Shown in pieces: positions 10,085-18,011 of a stretch of 64,000 nt of DNA (position 1 is its first letter; every line of letters begins with the position of its first letter). The position numbers were made by a program, and so were the translations under genes. The stretch is from JAHEKB01 sp049115575 (GTDB lineage Bacteria > Bacteroidota > Bacteroidia > NS11-12g > UBA9320). The stretch lies in NCBI GenBank assembly GCA_049115575.1, contig JAGDZU010000002.1, forward strand, positions 248,001-312,000, given 5' to 3'. The notes beneath the pieces are model-generated. The model was not told the origin of the DNA, made no database searches, and worked only from the letters and a program-made list of their open reading frames with translations.

Positions 10085-10669
10085 TTACAATAATTGAAGT
10101 GATTTTTTTATTAACTCTTCTGTTTCCAAATTATTGCCTCCTTCTTTGCTAATTTTCAGTAATACTTTCTGAACGGCAGCCCTAGAAAAACCAAGAGCTA
10201 TGAGGGCATCGGTGGCTTCATCTATGCTCGCACCTCCACCACTGAGTTGATATGCATCGTCAGAACCGATTCCGCCAAGCTTATCTTGAAGCTCAACTAT
10301 GAGTCTCTGAGCGGCTTTAGGACCAATCCCTTTGACCGATTTTAAAAGACCAACATTTCCATTGGTAATGGCACCAATAACTTCATCTACATTTAAAGCA
10401 GATAAAACCATTCGTGCAGTAGCAGTACCAACCCCGTTCACGCTTATGAGTTTTAAGAAGAGTTCCCGTTCATTTGTGGTAGCAAAGCCATATAGACTAT
10501 GACTGTCTTCACGAACAACGAGGTGTACATAAATCTTTAATTCCTGACTAGATTTAATTCTTTCAAAAGTGATTAAAGATATGTGAAGAGCGTATCCCAC
10601 ACCGTTCACATCTAGGACCAAATCGGTTGGCGTTATGCGATCTATCTTACCTTCTAAAAAATCATACAT
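10085..10669 (-). CDS. ruvA: Holliday junction branch migration protein RuvA
   Basis: RuvA binds Holliday junctions as a tetramer and loads RuvB for branch migration. The 194 residues cover the three usual domains. The N-terminal OB fold begins MYDFLEGKIDRITPTDLVLDV. Two helix-hairpin-helix motifs are seen as ISVNGVGTATARMVLS and VKGIGPKAAQRLIVEL. After a short acidic/glycine linker comes the C-terminal three-helix domain (DEATDALIALGFSRAAVQKVL), which contacts RuvB. ruvB and ruvC are not next to it. sprA follows on the same strand. Confidence 0.96.
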   Translation of the reverse strand: MYDFLEGKIDRITPTDLVLDVNGVGYALHISLITFERIKSSQELKIYVHLVVREDSHSLYGFATTNERELFLKLISVNGVGTATARMVLSALNVDEVIGAITNGNVGLLKSVKGIGPKAAQRLIVELQDKLGGIGSDDAYQLSGGGASIDEATDALIALGFSRAAVQKVLLKISKEGGNNLETEELIKKSLQLL

Positions 10670-10730
10670 ATTTGCAAGTTTAGAAGTTGGACGTCAAATA
10701 TTTAGGGGCTTTTATAAACATCTGAACAAT

Positions 10731-11621
10731 TTGAACAAACAAGTAAAATCACCACTAGTTCATTTAGCGCTTTTCTCCGTATCTGCCATTTACGCTGCGA
10801 ATTATTCAATTGCACAGTGGGCGATGCCTGAATATTTAGGTCCGTTTGGATTCATTCTCATCCGTGTATTTTTCGGTGCCATAGTCTTCTATAGTTTGTA
10901 TCGCTTTTTGCTTTATGAGCCAATTAAGGAAAGGAAGCATTACCTACAACTGGCTGTGGCAGGCTTTTTTGGAGTGTCGTTGAATATGCTGGCCTTTTTT
11001 AAGGGCCTATCTATGACATCCGTTATTAATGCCTCTGTGCTCATGCTTTTTGCTCCAGTTTTTGTGGTAATTATTAGTGCTATAAAGTTTAAGAACAGGA
11101 TATCTATAAAAGTATGGTTGGGAATACTCATCTCATTTATAGGAGCTGCATTTCTGGTAGGAGTGCAAAGATTTAGCCTGGGTTCAAATGGAATTGTTGG
11201 TGACTTACTGGTTGTTCTAAATGCCTGTAGCTATGGCTTTTATTTAGTTTATGTAGCCAAATTGCTCCAGATTTACCGAGCAACTACAATTACAGCTTAT
11301 ATCTTTCTGTTTGGTTTTCTTTTTGTGCTTCCATTTGGATGGTCGGAGTTCAGTGTGATCCAATGGGATACTTTGCCAGACAAAGCTATTTATTCCATAG
11401 TTTTTGTGGTTGGTGCCACCACCATTATTGCATACTTTTTGAACTCATGGGGTGTACAGAAATCTAGTAGTACTTTGGTTGGAAGTTACATCTACCTTCA
11501 GCCTGTACTTGCAGCCCTATTCGCTATACTCTTAAAACAAGACGTTCTTAGCCTTGAAAAAACTATATTCGCTGCACTAATAATACTGGGTGTTTATCTA
11601 GTAAGTAGCGGTAAGAAATGA
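10731..11621 (+). CDS. EamA/DMT-family membrane transporter
   Basis: This is a ten-helix drug/metabolite-transporter protein with two EamA repeats. The first begins around SPLVHLALFSVSAIYAANYSIAQ and the second after the NACSYGFYLVYVAK stretch. The substrate cannot be told from sequence. The frame is open upstream to 10635, but an ATG there would overlap the ruvA start and add about 32 non-hydrophobic residues. I therefore prefer TTG at 10731, four codons before the conserved KSPLVHLALF segment. The ATGA at its end is shared with the yicC start (4-base overlap), so it heads the yicC-gmk-nadD operon. Confidence 0.85.
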   Translation: MNKQVKSPLVHLALFSVSAIYAANYSIAQWAMPEYLGPFGFILIRVFFGAIVFYSLYRFLLYEPIKERKHYLQLAVAGFFGVSLNMLAFFKGLSMTSVINASVLMLFAPVFVVIISAIKFKNRISIKVWLGILISFIGAAFLVGVQRFSLGSNGIVGDLLVVLNACSYGFYLVYVAKLLQIYRATTITAYIFLFGFLFVLPFGWSEFSVIQWDTLPDKAIYSIVFVVGATTIIAYFLNSWGVQKSSSTLVGSYIYLQPVLAALFAILLKQDVLSLEKTIFAALIILGVYLVSSGKK

Positions 11622-12487
11622 GATCAATGACAGGCTATGGTGTAGCTGAAAAACACACCCAAAAGTACGATGTAAAAGTGGAGGTGAGAAGCCTGAATGG
11701 CAAGTATCTTGATATGAATTTCAGGATGCCAAGGTATTTACTTTCAAGGGAGCTGGTCTTCAGAAATCTCGTAAGTAAAAAAATTGAAAGGGGCAGTGTT
11801 ACAGTCAATATTCATGTGATTAAGCACGGTGTTGAAGACAGCACGGTAAATATTAATAAAGATTTAGCTAAAGCATATTACAATCAGTTGAAAGAGCTGA
11901 GTGAAGAACTAGGAGCTCAACAACATGACATCTTTAGAATTACAACCTTAATGCAAGATGTAATTTATACTGATGATGACGAGGTGGACCCAGTCATGAT
12001 AGAGGCAGTAAAAGAAGTGCTTTTATTGGCATTTGAGAAATTTGATGAATTCAGACTAACAGAAGGAGCTCAAATTCAAGAACACGTAAAAGAGTGTTGT
12101 AGTAATATTGAAGCCTTGATTCCAGAAGTGGAAGGGTTTGAGCCCCAGCGGTTAGAAATAACTAAAGAAAGACTTCAAAAGAGCTTGAATGCTTTGATGG
12201 AAGATGAAAATTACGACAAAAACAGGTTCGAGCAAGAATTGATTTATTACATAGAAAAGTTTGATATTTCAGAAGAGAAAAAGCGCCTGCAAGCACATTG
12301 TGAGCATTTTCAAAAAGCGTTATTAGATAGTCCTAAAGGCAAAAAACTCAATTTCATTGCACAAGAAATGGGAAGAGAGATTAATACTATGGGAAGTAAA
12401 GCAAACCATTCAGATATACAGAAATGTGTGATCTCTATGAAAGAGGAGTTAGAGAAAATAAAAGAACAAGCCCTCAATATTTTATAA
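11618..12487 (+). CDS. yicC: YicC/YloC family endoribonuclease
   Basis: The 289-residue protein begins with the family signature MRSMTGYG and ends with the conserved C-terminal block containing EMGREINTMGSKANHSD and a charged helix (KEELEKIKEQALNI). E. coli YicC has been reported to act as an endoribonuclease and to affect small-RNA turnover; the role in Bacteroidota is not established. The usual YicC_N (about residues 1-155) and DUF1732 (about 205-289) parts are present. It overlaps the upstream transporter by 4 bases and is followed one base later by gmk. yicC-gmk linkage is common across bacteria. Confidence 0.93.
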   Translation: MRSMTGYGVAEKHTQKYDVKVEVRSLNGKYLDMNFRMPRYLLSRELVFRNLVSKKIERGSVTVNIHVIKHGVEDSTVNINKDLAKAYYNQLKELSEELGAQQHDIFRITTLMQDVIYTDDDEVDPVMIEAVKEVLLLAFEKFDEFRLTEGAQIQEHVKECCSNIEALIPEVEGFEPQRLEITKERLQKSLNALMEDENYDKNRFEQELIYYIEKFDISEEKKRLQAHCEHFQKALLDSPKGKKLNFIAQEMGREINTMGSKANHSDIQKCVISMKEELEKIKEQALNIL

Positions 12488-12488
12488 G

Positions 12489-13058
12489 TTGGAAAAGCTC
12501 ATCATATTCTCTGCCCCTTCTGGTTCTGGCAAAACCACCGTGGTGAAACATTTGCTCAAGACATTTAATAAGCTTGCCTTTTCTGTAAGCGCTACAACTC
12601 GTAAGCAAAGACCCAACGAAATTCATGGAGTCGACTATTACTTTTTCAGTGAAGAAGAGTTCATGAAGAAAGTGGAAGACGGTGAATTCCTAGAGCATGA
12701 AGAAGTGTATAAAGGCTTGCATTACGGAACTTTAAAGTCTGAAGTACAACGACTTTGGGATGAAGAAAAGGCGGTAATTTTTGATGTAGATGTTCAGGGT
12801 GGAATTCACATAAAAGAATATTATAAAGAGAAGGCCTTGTCTGTATTTCTGAAACCACCTTCTGTGGAAGTGCTCATGGAAAGGTTAAAAAATAGAGATA
12901 CTGAAGTAGAGCATGAATTGAATGAAAGAGTGAGCAAGGCAAGAGAAGAATTGCAATTTGCTGATCAATTTGATGTGACTATTGTTAACGATAGATTAAA
13001 TATTACATTTGCTGAGGCTGAAAATTTAGTTGCAAGCTTTTTAGAATCAACAATTTAG
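12489..13058 (+). CDS. gmk: Guanylate kinase
   Basis: Guanylate kinase phosphorylates GMP to GDP with ATP. The P-loop is APSGSGKT at residues 9-16. The GMP-binding region follows with ATTRKQRPNE-HGVDYYF and the EFLEHEEVYKGLHYGT segment. FDVDVQGG carries the conserved aspartates. The length of 189 residues is typical. The start is TTG, one base after the yicC stop; no ATG fits the conserved N-terminus (KLIIFSAPSGSGKT). The stop codon is followed directly by the nadD ATG, so yicC, gmk and nadD should be co-transcribed. Confidence 0.96.
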   Translation: MEKLIIFSAPSGSGKTTVVKHLLKTFNKLAFSVSATTRKQRPNEIHGVDYYFFSEEEFMKKVEDGEFLEHEEVYKGLHYGTLKSEVQRLWDEEKAVIFDVDVQGGIHIKEYYKEKALSVFLKPPSVEVLMERLKNRDTEVEHELNERVSKAREELQFADQFDVTIVNDRLNITFAEAENLVASFLESTI

Positions 13059-13628
13059 ATGAAAGTAGGTTTATTCTTCGGGTCTTTTAATCCAATACAT
13101 CACGGACATTTGATAATAGGGCAGTATATGCTCAATCAAACTGATATTGATGAGGTTTGGTATGTCGTATCACCTCAGAATCCCTTGAAGAAAGGTATGG
13201 GCATGATGGATGAAAGCCATAGATTGGAGATGGTTAAACTTGCTGTGAAAGACAATGACAAGTTTAAAGCCTGTGATGTGGAATTCAGCATGGACAAACC
13301 GTCTTATACATCTTATACCCTCAAACGGCTGACTACAGAAAATCCAAAATATGAGTTTGTACTTATTTTAGGTTCTGACAACTTACAGCATTTCGACAAA
13401 TGGAAGGATCACGAAGAGATTCTAATGAAGCATGATATACTTGCTTACTATAGAGATGGCTTTCCAGGTGGTGAATTCGCGAAGAATCAAAAGGTGCGTC
13501 TTATGAAAGGACCCATGTTGAATATCTCAGCTACCTTTATTCGCGGTATTAATCGCATGGGAAAATCCATGAAGTATTTGGTCCCTGAAAGCGTTGAGAC
13601 CTATATGAGATCAAAAATTAAGGATTAA
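13059..13628 (+). CDS. nadD: Nicotinate-nucleotide adenylyltransferase
   Basis: NadD makes deamido-NAD from nicotinate mononucleotide and ATP. The nucleotidyltransferase motif GSFNPIHHGH is at residues 8-17. The LGSDNLQHFDKWKD segment and the C-terminal ISATFIRG motif (family: ISSTxIR) complete the active site. The 189-residue length is normal. It starts on the base after the gmk stop. Its own stop codon abuts the ftsH stop on the other strand with no intergenic base. Confidence 0.95.
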   Translation: MKVGLFFGSFNPIHHGHLIIGQYMLNQTDIDEVWYVVSPQNPLKKGMGMMDESHRLEMVKLAVKDNDKFKACDVEFSMDKPSYTSYTLKRLTTENPKYEFVLILGSDNLQHFDKWKDHEEILMKHDILAYYRDGFPGGEFAKNQKVRLMKGPMLNISATFIRGINRMGKSMKYLVPESVETYMRSKIKD

Positions 13629-15758
13629 TTAGTCCTGCTTTTCTTCTAGATTTATTTCAATTCCAGAATCTTCTTCACTAGTATCTTCTTCCTCTTCCAC
13701 AGATTCTAATTCATTTTTAGCTTCTTCAGCTGCCATTGCAAGGGCTTCTTCTTCCTCCTTTTTATCAGCTAGAAGTCGTGTGCTATGATGATCAGCGTAT
13801 GGGCGCTCACCTATAAGGTTTTCAAGATCTTCTCTGAATAGTATTTCTTTCTCCAAGAGTGATTTGGCAACTGTTTCTAATTCTGAACGTTTGCTTCGAA
13901 TAAGAGCAACAGTTCTTTCAAAGGCATTATTTATAAGTTCACGAACTTCTTCATCAATCATCTGAGCAGTTTTCTCAGAATATGGTTTGCCATAACCGTA
14001 TTCATTTTGCGGATCGTTGAAAGAAACATTTCCTACTTTGTCACTCATCCCATACATGGTTACCATAGCATAGGCCATTTTGGTAATTCTTTCCAAATCG
14101 TTTTGAGCTCCTGTAGATATTTTACCAAAGAATACTTCTTCTGCCGCTCTTCCTCCTAGAGTCATGCACATAGCATCTATGAGTTGTTCGGTTCTGTACA
14201 AGAATTGTTCTTTAGGAAGGTATTGTGCATATCCCAACGCAGCCATTCCTCTAGGTACAATAGATACTTTCAGAAGAGGGTCTGCAAATTCAAGGAACCA
14301 GCCAGTAATGGCGTGACCTGCTTCGTGGTAGGCCACTATTTCTTTTTCCTCTGGAGAAATCAGTTTATTTTTTTTCTCCAATCCGCCAATTACTCGGTCA
14401 ATGGCATCTTGGAAATCTTGCATTTCAACCTTTTTGCGGTCTTTACGAGCAGCAATCAAGGCTGCCTCATTACAGACATTAGCAATTTCAGCTCCCGCAA
14501 ATCCAGGAGTTTGTGCTGCTAATTTCTTGGCATCTACATCTTTTGCCAATTTCTTTAGAGGAGTAAGATGAACTTTGAAAATTGCTTCTCGACCATTAAT
14601 GTCTGGTTTGTCAATTCCAATTTGTCTATCGAACCTTCCAGGTCTTAATAATGCAGAATCCAGTATGTCAGGCCTATTGGTAGCTGCCAAAATAATTACG
14701 CCACTATCAGTTCCAAAACCATCCATCTCAGTTAAGAGTTGGTTCAATGTATTCTCTCTTTCATCATTAGCTCCTTGGAAAGCGCTCTTTCCTCTAGCCC
14801 TACCTATAGCATCAATTTCATCAATAAAAATAATACAAGGGGCTTTTTCTTTAGCTTGTTTAAATAGATCTCTAACTCTACTGGCTCCAACCCCAACAAA
14901 CATTTCTACGAAGTCTGAACCAGATAGCGAAAAGAAGGGCACATTTGCTTCACCTGCCACGGCTTTTGCCATAAGGGTTTTACCAGTTCCTGGTGCACCA
15001 ACTAAAAGGGCACCTTTAGGAATCTTACCGCCCAGATCTGTATATTTCTTGGGATTTTTAAGAAAATCAACGATTTCCATTATCTCGACTTTTGCTTCTT
15101 CTAATCCTGCAACATCTTTAAATGTTACATTCACTTTGGTATCCTTCTCAAAAAGCTTGGCTTTTGATTTTCCTATATTGAATATTTGACCAGCACCGCC
15201 GGCACCGCCTCCTCCTCCCATTCTTCTCATTAACAATATCCAAATACCTGCAAATAGGGCAACAAAAATGAGTGTACTCACCAAGGGGCTATCCCAAATG
15301 CTTCGCTCTATAGCTAGATCTATTTCAAATTGTTGTTCTTCTTCAAGTTCTGATTGTGCATCGCTAATCTTCTCATCGAACCTTTGATAATCACCTATGT
15401 CTGGTAAATAGTATGTGAACTCCTCACCTGAAGGGAACAAACCTTTACCTATATCTTTTTTATAGGCTTCTTTCTGTTTTGCTTCTTCAGTTAGTTCAAT
15501 TTGAGCTCTTTCGGTATTAATTACTTTAATACTTTCAACGTCTCCTTCTCTAACCATTTCAAGAACTTCACCAAGAGATTTTGGTGTGCCACTGTCCTGT
15601 CCGAAGAATGTGATTCCAATGAAAAGAACTGCTAATATGGCATATATCCAAAGGTAATTGAATCTTGGACCCTTTCCTTTTTTACTTCCTTGTTCAAAAG
15701 GATTTCTTTTAGGCCCTTGATTACCAGTTGGTTTGCTGTCGTTATTGTTTTCTGACAT
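13629..15758 (-). CDS. ftsH: ATP-dependent zinc metalloprotease FtsH
   Basis: FtsH is the membrane-anchored AAA+ protease that removes misfolded membrane and short-lived regulatory proteins. Of the 709 residues, a membrane segment lies at about 35-53. A periplasmic domain follows and a second membrane helix at about 157-177. Then a glycine-rich linker leads into the AAA module: Walker A GAPGTGKT, Walker B IIFIDEIDAIG, and the second-region-of-homology arginines in LLRPGRFDR. The zinc motif HEAGH is present in AYHEAGHAITGW. The tail is very acidic (runs of Glu and Asp), as often seen in Bacteroidota FtsH. The gene stands alone between nadD and kbl. Confidence 0.97.
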   Translation of the reverse strand: MSENNNDSKPTGNQGPKRNPFEQGSKKGKGPRFNYLWIYAILAVLFIGITFFGQDSGTPKSLGEVLEMVREGDVESIKVINTERAQIELTEEAKQKEAYKKDIGKGLFPSGEEFTYYLPDIGDYQRFDEKISDAQSELEEEQQFEIDLAIERSIWDSPLVSTLIFVALFAGIWILLMRRMGGGGGAGGAGQIFNIGKSKAKLFEKDTKVNVTFKDVAGLEEAKVEIMEIVDFLKNPKKYTDLGGKIPKGALLVGAPGTGKTLMAKAVAGEANVPFFSLSGSDFVEMFVGVGASRVRDLFKQAKEKAPCIIFIDEIDAIGRARGKSAFQGANDERENTLNQLLTEMDGFGTDSGVIILAATNRPDILDSALLRPGRFDRQIGIDKPDINGREAIFKVHLTPLKKLAKDVDAKKLAAQTPGFAGAEIANVCNEAALIAARKDRKKVEMQDFQDAIDRVIGGLEKKNKLISPEEKEIVAYHEAGHAITGWFLEFADPLLKVSIVPRGMAALGYAQYLPKEQFLYRTEQLIDAMCMTLGGRAAEEVFFGKISTGAQNDLERITKMAYAMVTMYGMSDKVGNVSFNDPQNEYGYGKPYSEKTAQMIDEEVRELINNAFERTVALIRSKRSELETVAKSLLEKEILFREDLENLIGERPYADHHSTRLLADKKEEEEALAMAAEEAKNELESVEEEEDTSEEDSGIEINLEEKQD

Positions 15759-15893
15759 TCAGTTTCTATATAGTGTGAATATAAGTTTTGCAATAGCTAT
15801 GCCAAGCTGTCTGAGACTAGTTCAGCAATCTGCTTATTTAAGATGACAAACTACAAACTATTTAGTTTATTTTGTTACAAAATTTAATTAGAA

Positions 15894-17084
15894 ATGTATT
15901 CAACATTAAAGGGAAAGTTAGAGAATGAACTGCAGGAGATAAAAGAAGCAGGTTTGTACAAAGAAGAGCGCATTATTGCCACTCCTCAAGGAGCAGATAT
16001 TGCCTTGTCCAGTGGGCAAGAGGTGATAAATTTTTGCGCGAACAATTATCTTGGACTCAGCTCACATCCGAAAGTTATTGAAGCTGCAAAGGCAGCAATT
16101 GATCAAAGAGGTTATGGACTTTCATCTGTTAGGTTTATTTGTGGAACGCAAGACATTCACAAGGAATTGGAACGCAAAATTTCAGAGTTCCTTGGTACAG
16201 AAGACACCATACTCTATGCTGCGGCTTTCGATGCAAATGGAGGAGTGTTTGAACCTTTGTTTGGCCCCGAAGATGCCATCATATCTGATGCATTAAATCA
16301 CGCTTCTATCATTGATGGTGTGAGGTTATGTAAAGCTGTGAGGTATAGATACAATCACAACGACATGGAAGACCTAGAGAGATGTCTTAAGGAATCCCAG
16401 TCACAAAAGGAAAGGGTTATAGTAACAGATGGTAGCTTTTCCATGGATGGCACTATTGCTCAGCTAGATAAGATTGTTGAGTTGGCTGAGAAGTACAACG
16501 CTGCTATAATGATAGATGAATGCCATTCTAGCGGATTTTTAGGCAAAACTGGAAGAGGTACACACGAGTACAGAGGGGTAATGGGTAAAATAGACATCAT
16601 CACCGGAACATTAGGTAAAGCCTTGGGAGGTGCGAGTGGTGGATTCACTTCAGGGAGAAAAGAAATTGTTGATATGCTGAGGCAGAGATCTAGACCTTAT
16701 TTGTTTTCCAATACGGTTGCACCAAGTATAGTTGGGGCATCAATTGCAGTCTTGGATATGCTGAGCGAGACTACTGAGTTAAGAGACAAGCTTGAATTCA
16801 ACACTAAATACTTCAGAGAGAAAATGACCGATGCGGGTTTTGATATTACACCTGGTGAACACCCAATAGTTCCTATCATGTTGTATGATGCGGTTTTGGC
16901 ACAAAAAATGGCTTCGGCTTTACTGAATGAAGGGATTTATGTTATTGGTTTCTATTTCCCAGTAGTACCAAAAGGGAAAGCGAGAATTAGAGTACAGCTC
17001 TCTGCTGCACACCAACAAAAACACCTAGATAAAGCCATTGCAGCATTTACTAAAGTGGGGAAAGAATTAGGGGTAATTGATTAG
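15894..17084 (+). CDS. kbl: Glycine C-acetyltransferase (2-amino-3-ketobutyrate CoA ligase)
   Basis: Kbl is a PLP enzyme of the alpha-oxoamine synthase family. It cleaves 2-amino-3-ketobutyrate with CoA to glycine and acetyl-CoA in threonine breakdown. The 396 residues align with the family throughout: FCANNYLGLSSHP near the start, SVRFICGTQDIHKELE, the DALNHASIIDG block and the PLP lysine in TGTLGKALGGASGG. It could be mistaken for 8-amino-7-oxononanoate synthase, but the N-terminal ELQEIKEAGLYKEER and RFICGTQ segments favour Kbl. A threonine dehydrogenase gene is not adjacent. The last 4 bases overlap the stop of the small gene on the opposite strand. Confidence 0.92.
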   Translation: MYSTLKGKLENELQEIKEAGLYKEERIIATPQGADIALSSGQEVINFCANNYLGLSSHPKVIEAAKAAIDQRGYGLSSVRFICGTQDIHKELERKISEFLGTEDTILYAAAFDANGGVFEPLFGPEDAIISDALNHASIIDGVRLCKAVRYRYNHNDMEDLERCLKESQSQKERVIVTDGSFSMDGTIAQLDKIVELAEKYNAAIMIDECHSSGFLGKTGRGTHEYRGVMGKIDIITGTLGKALGGASGGFTSGRKEIVDMLRQRSRPYLFSNTVAPSIVGASIAVLDMLSETTELRDKLEFNTKYFREKMTDAGFDITPGEHPIVPIMLYDAVLAQKMASALLNEGIYVIGFYFPVVPKGKARIRVQLSAAHQQKHLDKAIAAFTKVGKELGVID

Positions 17085-17398
17085 AGGACGCTATTACTGT
17101 CTTCTTCCATAGCTAAGTTCTGCAAATCATTGAGAATTAGCTCTGTTGCTGCAATTCCCATTTTATCCAAGAGTCTGCGGAACTTCAAAAACTCAAGTTG
17201 AAGATTTTGATCCCAACTTCTGTTGATGATTTGAGGGGCCAAATCTGAACAAAATGCCAACCAAAGATCTTGACTTTGATTTGAGCAATAAGTAGCAACT
17301 TGTTGAAGTACTTCGTCGCGAAGGGCAACATAATTAATATCACCTGCATTGAGCAGTGATTGTGATTTTAGGTCTATTGATTTTTCTTTAGGGCTCAC
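17081..17398 (-). CDS. Hypothetical protein, 105 residues
   Basis: I do not recognise this family. It is soluble, rich in Leu, Gln, Asn and acidic residues, and looks mostly helical. A central DLWLAFCSDLAPQII stretch and a C-terminal helix (ATELILNDLQNLAMEE) stand out. There is no signal peptide, membrane segment or known motif. The start is GTG at 17398. Support comes from position: it fills the space between kbl and the DUF6702 gene, and its end overlaps the kbl stop by 4 bases, as real convergent genes do elsewhere in this window. It could be lineage-specific. Confidence 0.6.
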   Translation of the reverse strand: MSPKEKSIDLKSQSLLNAGDINYVALRDEVLQQVATYCSNQSQDLWLAFCSDLAPQIINRSWDQNLQLEFLKFRRLLDKMGIAATELILNDLQNLAMEEDSNSVL

Positions 17399-17493
17399 AA
17401 TACTTACTTAGCAAAGTAAATATAAAAAGTGTTTAGACATGAAAATAAATACTAACCGTGTTGTTAATATCTAAATACGTAACCATAATCTAG

Positions 17494-17982
17494 TCAATAT
17501 TCCAGTACATCTTTTTGATGCTCAATTTGAAAAAGTAAGCTTCTAACTTCTCCTCTATAATTTACCTTAACCAGATTTTTTTGTTTTGGGAAATTCGTAA
17601 ACAAAAGAGAGTTACTCATTTCAAATGATTTCAGTTTTCTGCGATAACAAATAGGCTCAAACTGGAGAATAGTTTCTGCGTAGGTTACTTCAACAACACT
17701 TAATTTCAATGGCTTTACAGAACCATTTAATCGCAATTTTATATGTTCATTTATTGCGTCTTCTATCAACTCTTCCAATTCATCATCAATATCAACATCT
17801 AGGCTAACGTCGTTTTTACTTTGTTGGTTGAGGAAATACTCAAATTGCTCTGTATCTAAGTTCAAATCGATTTGAAAATGCTTTTCATCGTCTTTATAAG
17901 TGAAGTTCATTACACTAGTATGAAAATCGTGAGTAGGGTTGAGGGCTGCCCAAATAGAAAAGAGCCAGATTAAAAGCATCAT
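17494..17982 (-). CDS. DUF6702 family secreted protein
   Basis: The 162-residue protein has a short hydrophobic N-terminus (MMLLIWLFSIWAALNP) followed by the HDFHTSVMNFTYKDDEKHFQIDL segment typical of DUF6702. A conserved VEVTYAETILQFEP-like block lies near residue 105. These proteins are common in Bacteroidota, probably exported, and have no known function. Family members are often found beside M1 metallopeptidases, and here the gene is divergent from one at 18012 with only 29 bases between the starts. Confidence 0.75.
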   Translation of the reverse strand: MMLLIWLFSIWAALNPTHDFHTSVMNFTYKDDEKHFQIDLNLDTEQFEYFLNQQSKNDVSLDVDIDDELEELIEDAINEHIKLRLNGSVKPLKLSVVEVTYAETILQFEPICYRRKLKSFEMSNSLLFTNFPKQKNLVKVNYRGEVRSLLFQIEHQKDVLEY

Positions 17983-18011
17983 CCAAAATTACTTATAATC
18001 GCAATTAATTT

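Noticed and set aside
14575..15189. Open frame of 204 codons on the + strand inside ftsH
   Set aside because: It is antisense to the conserved AAA core of ftsH, whose motifs are intact; the encoded protein is Ser/Pro-rich without any motif, as expected for a shadow frame.
17984..17991. TAATTTTG (reverse strand) exact -7 match before the DUF6702 gene
   Set aside because: It lies one base upstream of the ATG, so transcription would begin inside the coding region, and no -33 element is at the right distance.
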